A DNA stretch of 64,000 nucleotides from Eubacterium sp. (lineage in GTDB: Bacteria > Bacillota > Clostridia > Lachnospirales > Lachnospiraceae). Both the position numbers and the translations under genes were made by a program. Below, in pieces: positions 56,308 to 64,000 of the stretch. Position 1 is the stretch's first letter. The number at the start of each line of letters is the position of its first letter. The notes beneath the pieces were generated by a model, which saw nothing but the letters and a program-made list of their open reading frames with translations, was not told where the DNA came from and searched no databases. The stretch spans positions 1-64,000 of the forward strand of contig DNFT01000097.1 in the NCBI GenBank assembly GCA_003486385.1. The letters run 5' to 3'.

Positions 56308-57992
56308 ATGAAATCATTCCGCACGTAGTTCTCGGCACATCGGCAGTCCGTACACTTACGGTCACGGAGCCTTTTTCGGTCGAGATGGTAGAGACAGCAA
56401 GAACGTTATTCAAAGAGATGAACAGAAAAGGTGTCATTATAAATGACTCATTCGAGGATAACAGATGGATGACGACGGATGAGGTCAGTCGCGTAACACT
56501 TAACTTCGGATTTAATGAACTGAGTTACAAGAAATGGTATGAGGGCTGCTTCGGAATCCCGCTTTCACAGTTCGTGGAATACACAAAGGCGTTCTATATG
56601 CATCTTTTCGGTTCAAATGTACTGAAAATGTTGCAGACCTCCTTAAATGACATCCGACGAATCATCCGTACAGACCCTGAAGAAGTGTACGGTGTCAATG
56701 CAAAGCTTAATATCGTCGTCCCAGGCGTCTGCATTGATTTCTTCTCATCATTTTCAGAGGACAATGAACGAGTCAGCGAGCTTGCAGAAGCGCTTGAACA
56801 GTACTTTTACATTTATGCCGGTAAAAACGGAAAACAGCGCACGCTTTCAAGATTTAATTCGTATCTTAATTTTGATGAAGCAATCAAACGTTTCTGGAAG
56901 GAATGTGACGATACGGAGATGCGCCTTTTTTATTTCCCTCTCTATATCTGGTGGGAAGTGACTGCCATTATGCCGACAAGACCAAAAGAATTTCTTCTTA
57001 CAGAGCGTGACTGCCTTACTACTGATGCGACAGGAACGTACTTAAAATTACGGAAAAATAGGTTGAAAGGTTCAGGAAGGAGCGTTCACTATAAACTTGA
57101 TAAGGATTATTACACTATAAATGTAAAGATCCCTGAAAGGATATCGAAGGCTCTTCAGTGGTATCTTGACGAAACAAGAGACTATGATGATACGAGCATC
57201 AACACGCTTCTTATCACGGATACACATTACTGGAAATGGAGACAGAAAAAGCATGAAAACAGCCGGTTTCTCACCTATGTAAATCTTAATACCATCCTTC
57301 GCTATTTTTATGCCGAGGTCTTGGAAGGAATGTACGGGTATCATATTGCAGGATATGGCGAAGTGACGGATTACGATGCGAAAAACATCGAGCGCATTCA
57401 TCTCGGGGACAGCAGACATTTCTCGATGATAAGCCTCATGCAGCAAGGCGGTACACCGCTTCTTGCCATGGTGATGAGCGGACATGAAGATGAGGAAATG
57501 TCCATGCATTATGCCACGAATATGTCAACGCTGGTGGAGTGCCAGACCATGAGAATGTATCGGGAGATCAAGAAGGGAAACACAGAATTTCTTCTGAGCA
57601 CGATGCCACAACTGGAAATAAAAGACCGTAAGAAAGTGAAGTTAACGGACGGGACATATTGCGATTCTGTATTATTTCAGAATGCAAACATGGAGGACTG
57701 CTATAAGGCATACGGGCCGGATGGCGAGATGGGGTATTGTCCAGGATGCCGTCATCATTTAACGGATGGAAAGAGTCATTTTGGTTCAAAATCCGTTTAT
57801 GAGCGTGAGATTACGGAACGTGCAAAGGAGCTTATCACTGCCGTAAATAATGTTCGTAACGAGCGTGGATGCATGGAAACGGTTGGGGAATTGGTTCTAC
57901 GATTAAAGGATGCAACAAATGGTTATCAGCAATTCTTAATTGAGAAAAAAATGAAGGAGGAAGCAAATGGGAAGACCGAAACTGATCAGTGA
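56304..57992 (+). CDS. Tyrosine recombinase 3
   Basis: 562 aa. Catalytic residues: R226 (IMPTRPKEF), R371-H372 (LGDSRHFSM), H394 (SGHEDEE) and Y403 (SMHYATN), arranged as in site-specific tyrosine recombinases. The first His of the H-x-x-R box is Gly368, a departure from the consensus. After the catalytic domain comes a C-terminal extension with a zinc-binding pattern (GYCPGCRHH near residue 480). The ATG overlaps gene 2 by 4 bp; its end overlaps gene 4 by 26 bp. Confidence 0.82.
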   Translation: MNEIIPHVVLGTSAVRTLTVTEPFSVEMVETARTLFKEMNRKGVIINDSFEDNRWMTTDEVSRVTLNFGFNELSYKKWYEGCFGIPLSQFVEYTKAFYMHLFGSNVLKMLQTSLNDIRRIIRTDPEEVYGVNAKLNIVVPGVCIDFFSSFSEDNERVSELAEALEQYFYIYAGKNGKQRTLSRFNSYLNFDEAIKRFWKECDDTEMRLFYFPLYIWWEVTAIMPTRPKEFLLTERDCLTTDATGTYLKLRKNRLKGSGRSVHYKLDKDYYTINVKIPERISKALQWYLDETRDYDDTSINTLLITDTHYWKWRQKKHENSRFLTYVNLNTILRYFYAEVLEGMYGYHIAGYGEVTDYDAKNIERIHLGDSRHFSMISLMQQGGTPLLAMVMSGHEDEEMSMHYATNMSTLVECQTMRMYREIKKGNTEFLLSTMPQLEIKDRKKVKLTDGTYCDSVLFQNANMEDCYKAYGPDGEMGYCPGCRHHLTDGKSHFGSKSVYEREITERAKELITAVNNVRNERGCMETVGELVLRLKDATNGYQQFLIEKKMKEEANGKTETDQ

Positions 57993-58713
57993 TGAAGAGC
58001 TCATCAAGAGCTTTGATGCATATTACATTGAGGTATTAAGAGGAAATATAAATTACTTTAAGTTCTCTGAGTTTGAAACGTATCTTAGAAAGCAGAATCA
58101 CGAGGGCATTACAGCACGTCTTTTAAGACGAAATGAAGCGTTACGCGCACACATGGATGAACTGAAGGTGACAGCTGAAACGGAAGATAACCCAGTACTC
58201 GTCTTTAAGGATATCGATGTTGATACAGTCGTAAGAAAAAGTTCGAGCGTTGGGTATCTGAGAGAGTTCTTATCTAACTTAAATAAGCATTACAAGAACG
58301 TATACGAGTGTGCTCAGATGGTGTATCACGAAAATCAGAAACTGAAAAAGCAGATAAAGAGCCTGAAAGAAGAAAAGAGCGATCTTGCAAAGCTTCATGA
58401 AACGGTGAAGCAATCGAAAAAAGATGACAGAACCGAGATTAATACGCTTCGGGAAGATAACCGGAAGCTACTTGGCATTATTGTCACATATGTTTATCCG
58501 GAAATTGCAAATGCGATGCTGAAAGAGAAGGGACTTCTGAAGGGTGGAAGCGACATCGTAGATACGGATATTTTAAGTGAAAATATTATAACGGCGGATA
58601 GACCGCTTAATGCACCGATTAAAAAGGCATCCGAAAAGTCTGAAAAGAAATCGGCAAAAAAGGATGTGAAAAGTGGTATCATCGTAGACCTTTACAATAA
58701 GTGGGAGGATTAA
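57967..58713 (+). CDS. Coiled-coil accessory protein, TnpC-like
   Basis: 248 aa. The N-terminal 65 residues (GRPKLISDEELIKSFDAYYIEV... ITARLLRRNEALRAHMDEL) look like a helix-turn-helix. A long coiled coil follows (about 115-170; YHENQKLKKQIKSLKEEKSDLAKL), then a lysine-rich tail (KKASEKSEKKSAKKDVK). Tn554-family TnpC is also a small helical protein with coiled coil that sets orientation and frequency of insertion; the likeness is in position and architecture, not proven homology. AAGGAGG lies 6 nt before the ATG, inside the end of recombinase 3. Confidence 0.7.
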   Translation: MGRPKLISDEELIKSFDAYYIEVLRGNINYFKFSEFETYLRKQNHEGITARLLRRNEALRAHMDELKVTAETEDNPVLVFKDIDVDTVVRKSSSVGYLREFLSNLNKHYKNVYECAQMVYHENQKLKKQIKSLKEEKSDLAKLHETVKQSKKDDRTEINTLREDNRKLLGIIVTYVYPEIANAMLKEKGLLKGGSDIVDTDILSENIITADRPLNAPIKKASEKSEKKSAKKDVKSGIIVDLYNKWED

Positions 58714-58717
58714 TACT

Positions 58718-61700
58718 TTGGGAATTAATTTGAAAGGAAAACTTTTTAAAGACGTTTATCCTGAAGGCGCAGCGATGCTGAATCCGGTACTTAACCCGGA
58801 TGTCGATATTGATACCCTTTCTGCAGGTTCAGTAAAAGAATGCGTGTTCCAGTGCCTTTCGAATCCGAAGCATATTTTCAAAAAGAAAGTATGTAAGATG
58901 GTCTCCTATAGAGACGGTAGAGGCGTCGGATGCAAGTTCTGTGGTCCGAACAGATCAGAAGCATTTCCGGGAGAAACCGACTTCTTTACGGTGGTTCCGG
59001 AAGCAAGAGAAATGTGGGATTCCGATGCTGAAGAAAATAAAAAGCTGGACCCTTCGAAATTATTTCCAACAAGCAATAAATACGCTATCTTTAAATGTAA
59101 GAACGGGCACAGAGAACGACGAAAGATCTCAGATTTTACGAAGGCTCCATGTTGCCAGTCCTGTAAGAACTATTATGTAAATCAGGACCCGATGCTTAGA
59201 ACGTTCTGGGACGAGGAAAGGAACAGGAGAGATGGTATCGACCTTGAAACACTGATCATTCGTCACAGGGATATTATTCATCTTTCATGCCCGAATTGCG
59301 ATTATAAATGGGCGTGGCAATCAGAAAACTGGAAAGAACGGCATTGCTGCCCTCATTGCGGATACGACGGCACGGAAGGAAGCTGTAACAGAAATAGAGC
59401 ATTGACCGAAGAGCTTTACCATATTACGACCATTTCAGATTGCAATTCTTTGGCGACGAGTACATGGAATTACGAAATGAATAATGGTGTGATTCCGCAG
59501 GAAGTAAGTGCGAAGAGCAGCAAGAGCTACTACTTTAACTGCTCTTCGAATGGACATCTCTATCAGGAACACATTTATAAAATGTACGATGCAAATGGTG
59601 AGCCTGCCGAGAAATGCCCGATATGCAGGGAAGAGAAAAGAGAGGCTGTGCTTGTAAAGATGAGACCGATCAGTGTTGGCTTTGCGAAGCGTAGAACTGT
59701 TTCTGAAAATCCTGACCTTATGAAATTCTGGGATGAAAAGGCGAATACACTTGACCCGGAAAGAACTTCCGTGTATTCAAACGAAATTGCAGTCTGGCGC
59801 TGCAAAACATGTAACTATAGCTGGGCACAGTCCATTTCATTAAGAGCGGACGCTGAAAAGGCAGTCTGTCCGTGCCATGACCTTAAGAGAGCCACATCTG
59901 ATGAGGTTTTCCCCGGATATTTTGAATCGTTTATGGATGCAAAGCCGGAGGCAGCAAAGTATTTTAACAGGGAACTGAACGGGGATATTACGCCTGAATC
60001 CGTATCGAAATCATCAGGAAAGATGGTGTGGATGAACTGTGCTGCAGGTACGCATCCGCCATATCAGATCCGCATCATCAGAATCACTGAAAATGCGCCA
60101 TACGGTTGCCCTGAATGTAAGAAGGAAGACAGCTTACAGCTCAGTTTGAAGCATGCGGTACCGATAGCTGAAAAGATGTGGGCCCCGGAAAATGAAATAC
60201 CTCTCGATGATGTTAGAACACATGACTCAATCAGTAAAAAATTTATCTGCACAGAAGGGCACAGATTTTTACGTACACCAAGAAGCTTTGTGAATGACCA
60301 GTCATGTCCGATTTGTTCGCTGGACTCCGTGGCAAAGCACCCTGAAATGATGCGTTTCTGGAGTGCTGAGAAAAACCCGGGACTTGACCCGTGGACGATC
60401 TCTCCAAACAGCAAGACCCAAGTAACATGGGTATGCAGTGATTGTGGATTCTCATGGACGACGGAGGTCGCCTCAAGAAATATGTCTCATGGCACCTGTC
60501 CGTGCTGCGAAGAGAGAGTTGTTTTTCATCCAGGATACAATGATCTTCTTACAGTAGTACCGGATGCAGCCCTTGATATTCGGGCAGAAGATAATCCTGA
60601 AATCGACATCCATGCAATTCCTCTCTATGGGCAGTATGGTATCAACTGGCACTGTCATGTATGCGGGTTTTCATGGTCTACGATAAATGCAGTCGCAAGA
60701 CTTAACATAAATGATGATGGTACATATGGTCTTCGTTCATGTCCTGTCTGTGCCGGTATACGAAGAACCATCAAGTTTTACATCGATACCTATCCTGAGA
60801 TTTTCGAGGATTACAATAAGGAGCTGAACGGGAAAGATTATACCGATATTTCTGATGGTGAGATCCGTGATGAGTTCTGGTGGAACTGCACCAATGAAGA
60901 TTGCAGAGCCACATACAAAGTAACGATACAGAGACGTATTGCTTCAAGAGACGCTTTCACAAAGGGATGCCCATATTGCGCAGGAAAGAAGGTCTTCCGT
61001 GAAAAGAGCTTCGGAGCATTACATGAAGACCTTCTCGATGAGTATGGAGCAGAAAACGAACTTGATCCATATGAAGTTACAGAGCATTCCTCGAAGCCTG
61101 TCATCTGGCACTGTAGGAATAATCCGGAACACAAATGGACAGCGACCTTTCATGAAAGAGCGTGCGGATTCAAGAGTTGCAGGATATGTTATCCGTACGC
61201 GAAATACGATGTGATGCTTTGCGACGTACACCCGGAGTTCGGGAGATATTATTCTGACTCGAACAAGAGAGATTTTAACACTTACTCGCTCTATTCGAAC
61301 GAAATAGCAGAGTGGAAGTGTGACATGGGACATACGTTTAGTAGGGAGGTTTATAAGGTCGGCGCTTATGATGACACATTCCGTTGCCCGGTATGTGATG
61401 GGACGATCGTACTGTCGGAAGTAAATTCTGTTTCGACAATGCGACCTGAGCTTATCGCATTATGGTCAGCGGAAAATGAGATGTCGCCAGACGAAACATT
61501 TTATAACAAGCAGTCACCCGTATTATGGGATTGTCAGAAATGTCATGGCATGTATCCGATGAAAATAAGTGATAAGAAGCCGGATAATACGGACTGCCCT
61601 TACTGTAATAATGAGAAACTGCTTCCAGCGTTTAATGACCTTCGAACCGCATATCTGGAACTTGCCGCCGAATGGTCAGAGAATAACCCTGACAGCCCGT

Positions 61701-62500
61701 CGGATTATCTTCGTACATCGGCGCATACAGCACTGTGGGCTTGCCCTACATGCTATGGTGAATATGCAGCGCGTATCTGCGACAGGACGGTAGGGGATGA
61801 TGCATGCCCGTATTGCAGACACAAGAAAGTGCTTGCTGGATTTAACGATCTCGCATCGGTATATCCGGAGCTTGCCGCCGAATGGTCAGAGAATAACCCT
61901 GACAGCCCGTCGGATTATCTGCGGACATCGGCTCGCACGGCGCTGTGGTCTTGTCCGACGTGTCACGGTGAGTATGAGGCTAGAATCTGCGACCGTACGG
62001 TAGATGACGATTCGTGTCCGTACTGTCGTCAGAAAAAGGTACTTGCTGGTTTTAATGACCTTGCGTCGGTAGATTCAGAGCTTGCATCTGAGTGGTCATT
62101 GGCTAACCCTGATAAACCTTCAGAATACCTTCGTACATCGCCACATAAAGCGCTGTGGGCGTGCCCTACGTGCCACGGTGAGTATGAAGCATGTGTCTGT
62201 GATCGTTTTGTAAATGACTGCATCTGTCCGTATTGCAATGAAAAGAAGGTCCTTCCTGGCTTCAACTCATTTGCTGTGAAGCACCCAGACGAAATGGAAG
62301 AGTGGGATGAACTTGCAAACTACTTGCTCGCAGACCCGAATGAGATTTTGAGTAGTTACAACCAGAAGCTCTGGTGGAACTGCCCACAAGGGCATAAATA
62401 CGATATGTCGCCAAAACAGAAATTATACTACCGAATGAGAAAAATGCAGCCTTGCCCATACTGTAAAGGTAGAAGAAGAAAGTTGCATCATTTCTTTTAA
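58718..62500 (+). CDS. Giant tandem zinc-ribbon protein (PF14311/DUF4379-like), about 17 units
   Basis: 1260 aa made almost wholly of repeats of about 70-75 residues. Each unit has the form PE...W...N..DP..........WxC..C/GH.............CPxC. By eye I count 17 units. The first metal knuckle is C-x2-C in units 3, 5, 8, 9 and 13-16 and Cys..His (GH or xH) in units 1, 2, 4, 7, 11, 12 and 17; the second is C-P-x-C in most. No nuclease, ATPase or recombinase domain was found, unlike relatives where such ribbons precede an endonuclease domain. TTG start 5 bp after gene 4, with GGGAGGA upstream; the terminator at 62508 closes the operon. Nucleic-acid binding is inferred. Confidence 0.85.
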   Translation: MGINLKGKLFKDVYPEGAAMLNPVLNPDVDIDTLSAGSVKECVFQCLSNPKHIFKKKVCKMVSYRDGRGVGCKFCGPNRSEAFPGETDFFTVVPEAREMWDSDAEENKKLDPSKLFPTSNKYAIFKCKNGHRERRKISDFTKAPCCQSCKNYYVNQDPMLRTFWDEERNRRDGIDLETLIIRHRDIIHLSCPNCDYKWAWQSENWKERHCCPHCGYDGTEGSCNRNRALTEELYHITTISDCNSLATSTWNYEMNNGVIPQEVSAKSSKSYYFNCSSNGHLYQEHIYKMYDANGEPAEKCPICREEKREAVLVKMRPISVGFAKRRTVSENPDLMKFWDEKANTLDPERTSVYSNEIAVWRCKTCNYSWAQSISLRADAEKAVCPCHDLKRATSDEVFPGYFESFMDAKPEAAKYFNRELNGDITPESVSKSSGKMVWMNCAAGTHPPYQIRIIRITENAPYGCPECKKEDSLQLSLKHAVPIAEKMWAPENEIPLDDVRTHDSISKKFICTEGHRFLRTPRSFVNDQSCPICSLDSVAKHPEMMRFWSAEKNPGLDPWTISPNSKTQVTWVCSDCGFSWTTEVASRNMSHGTCPCCEERVVFHPGYNDLLTVVPDAALDIRAEDNPEIDIHAIPLYGQYGINWHCHVCGFSWSTINAVARLNINDDGTYGLRSCPVCAGIRRTIKFYIDTYPEIFEDYNKELNGKDYTDISDGEIRDEFWWNCTNEDCRATYKVTIQRRIASRDAFTKGCPYCAGKKVFREKSFGALHEDLLDEYGAENELDPYEVTEHSSKPVIWHCRNNPEHKWTATFHERACGFKSCRICYPYAKYDVMLCDVHPEFGRYYSDSNKRDFNTYSLYSNEIAEWKCDMGHTFSREVYKVGAYDDTFRCPVCDGTIVLSEVNSVSTMRPELIALWSAENEMSPDETFYNKQSPVLWDCQKCHGMYPMKISDKKPDNTDCPYCNNEKLLPAFNDLRTAYLELAAEWSENNPDSPSDYLRTSAHTALWACPTCYGEYAARICDRTVGDDACPYCRHKKVLAGFNDLASVYPELAAEWSENNPDSPSDYLRTSARTALWSCPTCHGEYEARICDRTVDDDSCPYCRQKKVLAGFNDLASVDSELASEWSLANPDKPSEYLRTSPHKALWACPTCHGEYEACVCDRFVNDCICPYCNEKKVLPGFNSFAVKHPDEMEEWDELANYLLADPNEILSSYNQKLWWNCPQGHKYDMSPKQKLYYRMRKMQPCPYCKGRRRKLHHFF
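61451..62290 (+). repeat. Four tandem 210-bp units within the zinc-ribbon gene
   Basis: Unit phase points fall at 61451, 61661, 61871 and 62081, exactly 210 bp apart. The second and third are nearly identical; the first 50 bp or more from 61661 and 61871 match without difference. Each unit encodes one 70-aa zinc ribbon. The neighbouring units are far more divergent, so these are recent duplications. Confidence 0.9.
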
Positions 62501-62507
62501 TTATGAA

Positions 62508-62539
62508 AAGCCGACTGGACTCCCAGTCGGCTTATTTTT
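62508..62539 (+). terminator. Terminator of the five-gene operon
   Basis: Perfect 11-bp stem AAGCCGACTGG / CCAGTCGGCTT with loop ACTC, then ATTTTTG. It follows the zinc-ribbon stop codon by 7 bp. Confidence 0.9.
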
Positions 62540-62542
62540 GCC

Positions 62543-62689
62543 ATAAAGTGCAATTTATGAAATTTTGTCTGGTTCTTCGACTTTTACTTTAAACATAAAT
62601 AAAGTGCAAATTTTATATTTCTCTATAAAAAACAGACTTTTACTTTACACTTTATTGTTCTGAACGGCTCTTAAAAAATAAAGTGCAAT
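62543..62689. repeat. Right-end motif array of the element
   Basis: ATAAAGTGCAA(A/T)TTT occurs three times in direct orientation (62543, 62599, 62680). TTTACTTTA occurs at 62583 and 62641, and TACACTTTAT, an inverted near-copy, at 62648-62657. ATAAAGTGCA is the complement of TGCACTTTAT, one base from the left-end TGTACTTTAT. The partner of the left 12-bp motif lies at 62660-62671. Confidence 0.6.
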
Positions 62690-62723
62690 TTTTGAAAAAA
62701 TCCTCAAAAAATTTTTTTTACTT

Positions 62724-63782
62724 TTAAAATTGGTTATCTTTATGCCGCAAGGTGACGGCATCCTTGAACTTCTTTTTTCTGTCCTCCTCAAGTTCAGCGT
62801 AGTGCTTACGTGTTGTATTTACATCGCTGTGTCCAAGAACATCGGCTACTAAATAGATGTCTCCGGTTTCCTTATAGAGATTGGTTCCGTATGTGCTTCT
62901 GAGCTTATGCGGTGTAATGTGCTTTCCGGTGACAGTGGAGGCATACTTTTTTACAAGAAGCTCAATGCTGCGGACTGTTATGCGGCGCCGCTGTGAGGAG
63001 AGGAAAAGGGCGTTTTCATGTCCTTTCATAGGTTCAATTTCATCACGTTCCTCCATATAGTCAAGAAGCGCCTGCCTGACCTCCTCACCGTAGTATACGA
63101 AGGATTCATAACCGCCTTTTCTGACAATCTTTATTCTGTCGTTGATATAATCAACATCATCAAGATTTATTCCGACGCACTCAGATACACGGATTCCTGT
63201 TCCGAGAAGCAGGGTTAATATAGCCGTATCGCGCACCTTAAGCTTATCGTGACATTCAGACTGCTTTTTGGTAAGATGTTCACCTGATTCGACAACATTG
63301 AGTAATTCACCGACTTCTTCATCATCAAGACGTATAATTTGTTTTTTATGTATTTTTGGAAGGTCAACCTGTGTGACAGGGTTTTCCTTAATAATACGGT
63401 TCTTATGATAATAATGATACATTGAGCGAAGTGCTGACAGCTTACGCTTGATGGCACGTTCGTCATTTGCGAGCTCATGTCCGTTTTTTGTGTACAGCTT
63501 CAGATAATCCAGATATTCTTCAATATCCTGTGCATTGAGCCTGCTTAAGATACCAAGGTCTATATCGTGGATATCTGTGTTTTTGTACATGGAGTTAGTA
63601 TCCTTAATATACTCAAAGAATGTCTTCAAGTCGGTTGCATAAGCAATCTGTGTCCGCGGGGCTGTTGAATATTCTATGCCGCGAAAGTAATCCTTTAGAA
63701 ACTTTGGCAGTTCACTCTGTAATATTCTAAGCTCTAAAATACATTTGTTGCGTTCCTGTTCATGATATGTCTTTTCTGCCAT
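62724..63782 (-). CDS. XerC/XerD-like tyrosine recombinase of the host
   Basis: 352 aa. N-terminal core-binding domain (TQIAYATDLKTFFEYIKD) and C-terminal catalytic domain with R in GTGIRVSECVG, box II HKLRSTYG, GHSD and nucleophile Y in TRKHYAEL. All catalytic residues are present. Such recombinases are common single-copy chromosomal genes in Lachnospiraceae, often beside lexA, so I treat it as host, not part of the element; its codons match the host (Ile ATA, Lys AAG). The element's right-end array begins 34 bp beyond its stop codon. A CAGG precedes the ATG at 63782. Confidence 0.88.
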   Translation of the reverse strand: MAEKTYHEQERNKCILELRILQSELPKFLKDYFRGIEYSTAPRTQIAYATDLKTFFEYIKDTNSMYKNTDIHDIDLGILSRLNAQDIEEYLDYLKLYTKNGHELANDERAIKRKLSALRSMYHYYHKNRIIKENPVTQVDLPKIHKKQIIRLDDEEVGELLNVVESGEHLTKKQSECHDKLKVRDTAILTLLLGTGIRVSECVGINLDDVDYINDRIKIVRKGGYESFVYYGEEVRQALLDYMEERDEIEPMKGHENALFLSSQRRRITVRSIELLVKKYASTVTGKHITPHKLRSTYGTNLYKETGDIYLVADVLGHSDVNTTRKHYAELEEDRKKKFKDAVTLRHKDNQF

Positions 63783-63829
63783 ATTTTTACCTGATTTCTG
63801 TGTATTTTATTGTCGGTGGAGTGCTGTAC

Positions 63830-63863
63830 AACTATTCGCTAAACTCAGGTTTAACGAATAGTT
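63830..63863. repeat. 15-bp inverted repeat between two minus-strand genes
   Basis: AACTATTCGCTAAAC and GTTTAACGAATAGTT pair with one C-A mismatch around the loop TCAG. It lies directly behind the stop codon of the partial gene at 63865, as a terminator would, but no T-run follows on the minus strand. Confidence 0.5.
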
Positions 63864-63864
63864 G

Positions 63865-64000
63865 CTACTGTATTGATAAATCCTGCACTGTACCATCGTC
63901 CTCAACTGTAATGCTTGTCTGTAGCGTCATTTTACGTGCATTAAAATGTATTTGAAAGTCCTTAATGCTATAGCCGTTTTTTGCTGCCCATGCGCCGCGT
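63865..64000 (-). CDS. C-terminal 44 residues of an unknown protein (5' part outside the window)
   Basis: The minus-strand frame is open from the window edge to TAG at 63865-63867, giving RGAWAAKNGYSIKDFQIHF and a tail TSITVEDDGTVQDLSIQ. Codon use fits a real gene and it is followed by the hairpin at 63830. Too short to assign; it is not the C-terminus of LexA as far as I can judge. Confidence 0.5.
   Translation of the reverse strand, partial: RGAWAAKNGYSIKDFQIHFNARKMTLQTSITVEDDGTVQDLSIQ

Larger units (their letters stand above)
52271..62689 (+). mobile_element. Candidate transposon: tyrosine-recombinase trio, coiled-coil protein and giant zinc-ribbon protein
   Basis: Five plus-strand genes (53183-62500) overlap or nearly touch: three different tyrosine-recombinase-type proteins, a TnpC-like coiled-coil protein and a 1260-aa zinc-ribbon repeat protein. 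Both ends carry the same short motif in opposite orientation (left TGTACTTTAT/C, right ATAAAGTGCA) and a 12-bp pair AGCCGTTAAGAA (52271-52282) / complement of AGCCGTTCAGAA (62660-62671). Compared with Tn554 (TnpA 361, TnpB 630, TnpC 125 aa) there is an extra recombinase and a larger fourth protein. Codons in this block use ATC for isoleucine more than the ATA-rich neighbours. Exact ends are not determined; the limits given are the outermost shared motifs. Confidence 0.7.

Noticed and set aside
62724..63782. Host Xer-like recombinase as a sixth gene of the element
   Set aside because: Opposite strand, outside the right-end motif array, codon use like the host, and this gene type is a common chromosomal gene in the family.

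Overview
The window looks like a chromosome segment from a low-to-mid GC, endospore-lineage Firmicute, most likely Lachnospiraceae (class Clostridia). Reasons: strong AGGAGG ribosome binding sites, TTGACA/TATAAT promoters, yqfC/yqfD and a BofC-like protein, the clustered mre-mrdA-min-rodA block, sepF-ylmH, and an AlaS that is followed by rpsU under its own promoter. I cannot name the species from sequence alone.

Layout. About 0.2-13.7 kb: a membrane-anchored MutS-like ATPase, alaS, rpsU, a yqfC-yqfD-phoH-ybeY-cdd block, a BofC-like protein, a flavoprotein, a broken AlbA_2-type regulator and a flavin-binding oxidase. About 13.7-15.3 kb is a scar: a histidine-kinase fragment and a phage-tail fragment meet head to head, both lacking their 5' ends. 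About 15.4-20.6 kb: a small unknown protein, an array of five 33-bp repeats, a large FAD protein, dCMP deaminase, fthC and proA. About 20.8-30.5 kb: miaB-mutS-mutL-miaA, a YnbB-like PLP enzyme and radC. About 30.5-40.4 kb: mreBCD, mrdA (PBP2), minCDE, rodA, mgsA and a D,D-carboxypeptidase, a cell-shape and division-site cluster. About 40.5-50.4 kb: a DUF378 protein, an HlyD-like membrane protein, the PLP homeostasis protein, sepF, ylmH, aroB, lspA, rluD, an unknown gene joined to cstA, and a cytidylate-kinase-like protein. A secreted protein of unknown role ends at 52.2 kb.

The accessory part is 52.3-62.7 kb. A five-gene, tightly overlapping operon encodes three different tyrosine-recombinase-type proteins (425, 616 and 562 aa), a 248-aa coiled-coil protein, and a 1260-aa protein built almost wholly of about 17 tandem zinc-ribbon units. 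It closes with a strong terminator. Both outer edges carry arrays of the same short motif (TGTACTTTAT on the left, its near-complement ATAAAGTGCA on the right) and a 12-bp imperfect inverted pair. This is read as a mobile element distantly like Tn554 (three-protein tyrosine-recombinase transposition) with the giant zinc-ribbon protein as fourth partner or cargo. It is the best candidate here for an undescribed system. It sits next to the 3' end of a host XerC/D-like recombinase gene on the minus strand, and the window ends inside a further minus-strand gene.

No tRNA, rRNA, CRISPR array or classical IS was recognised.
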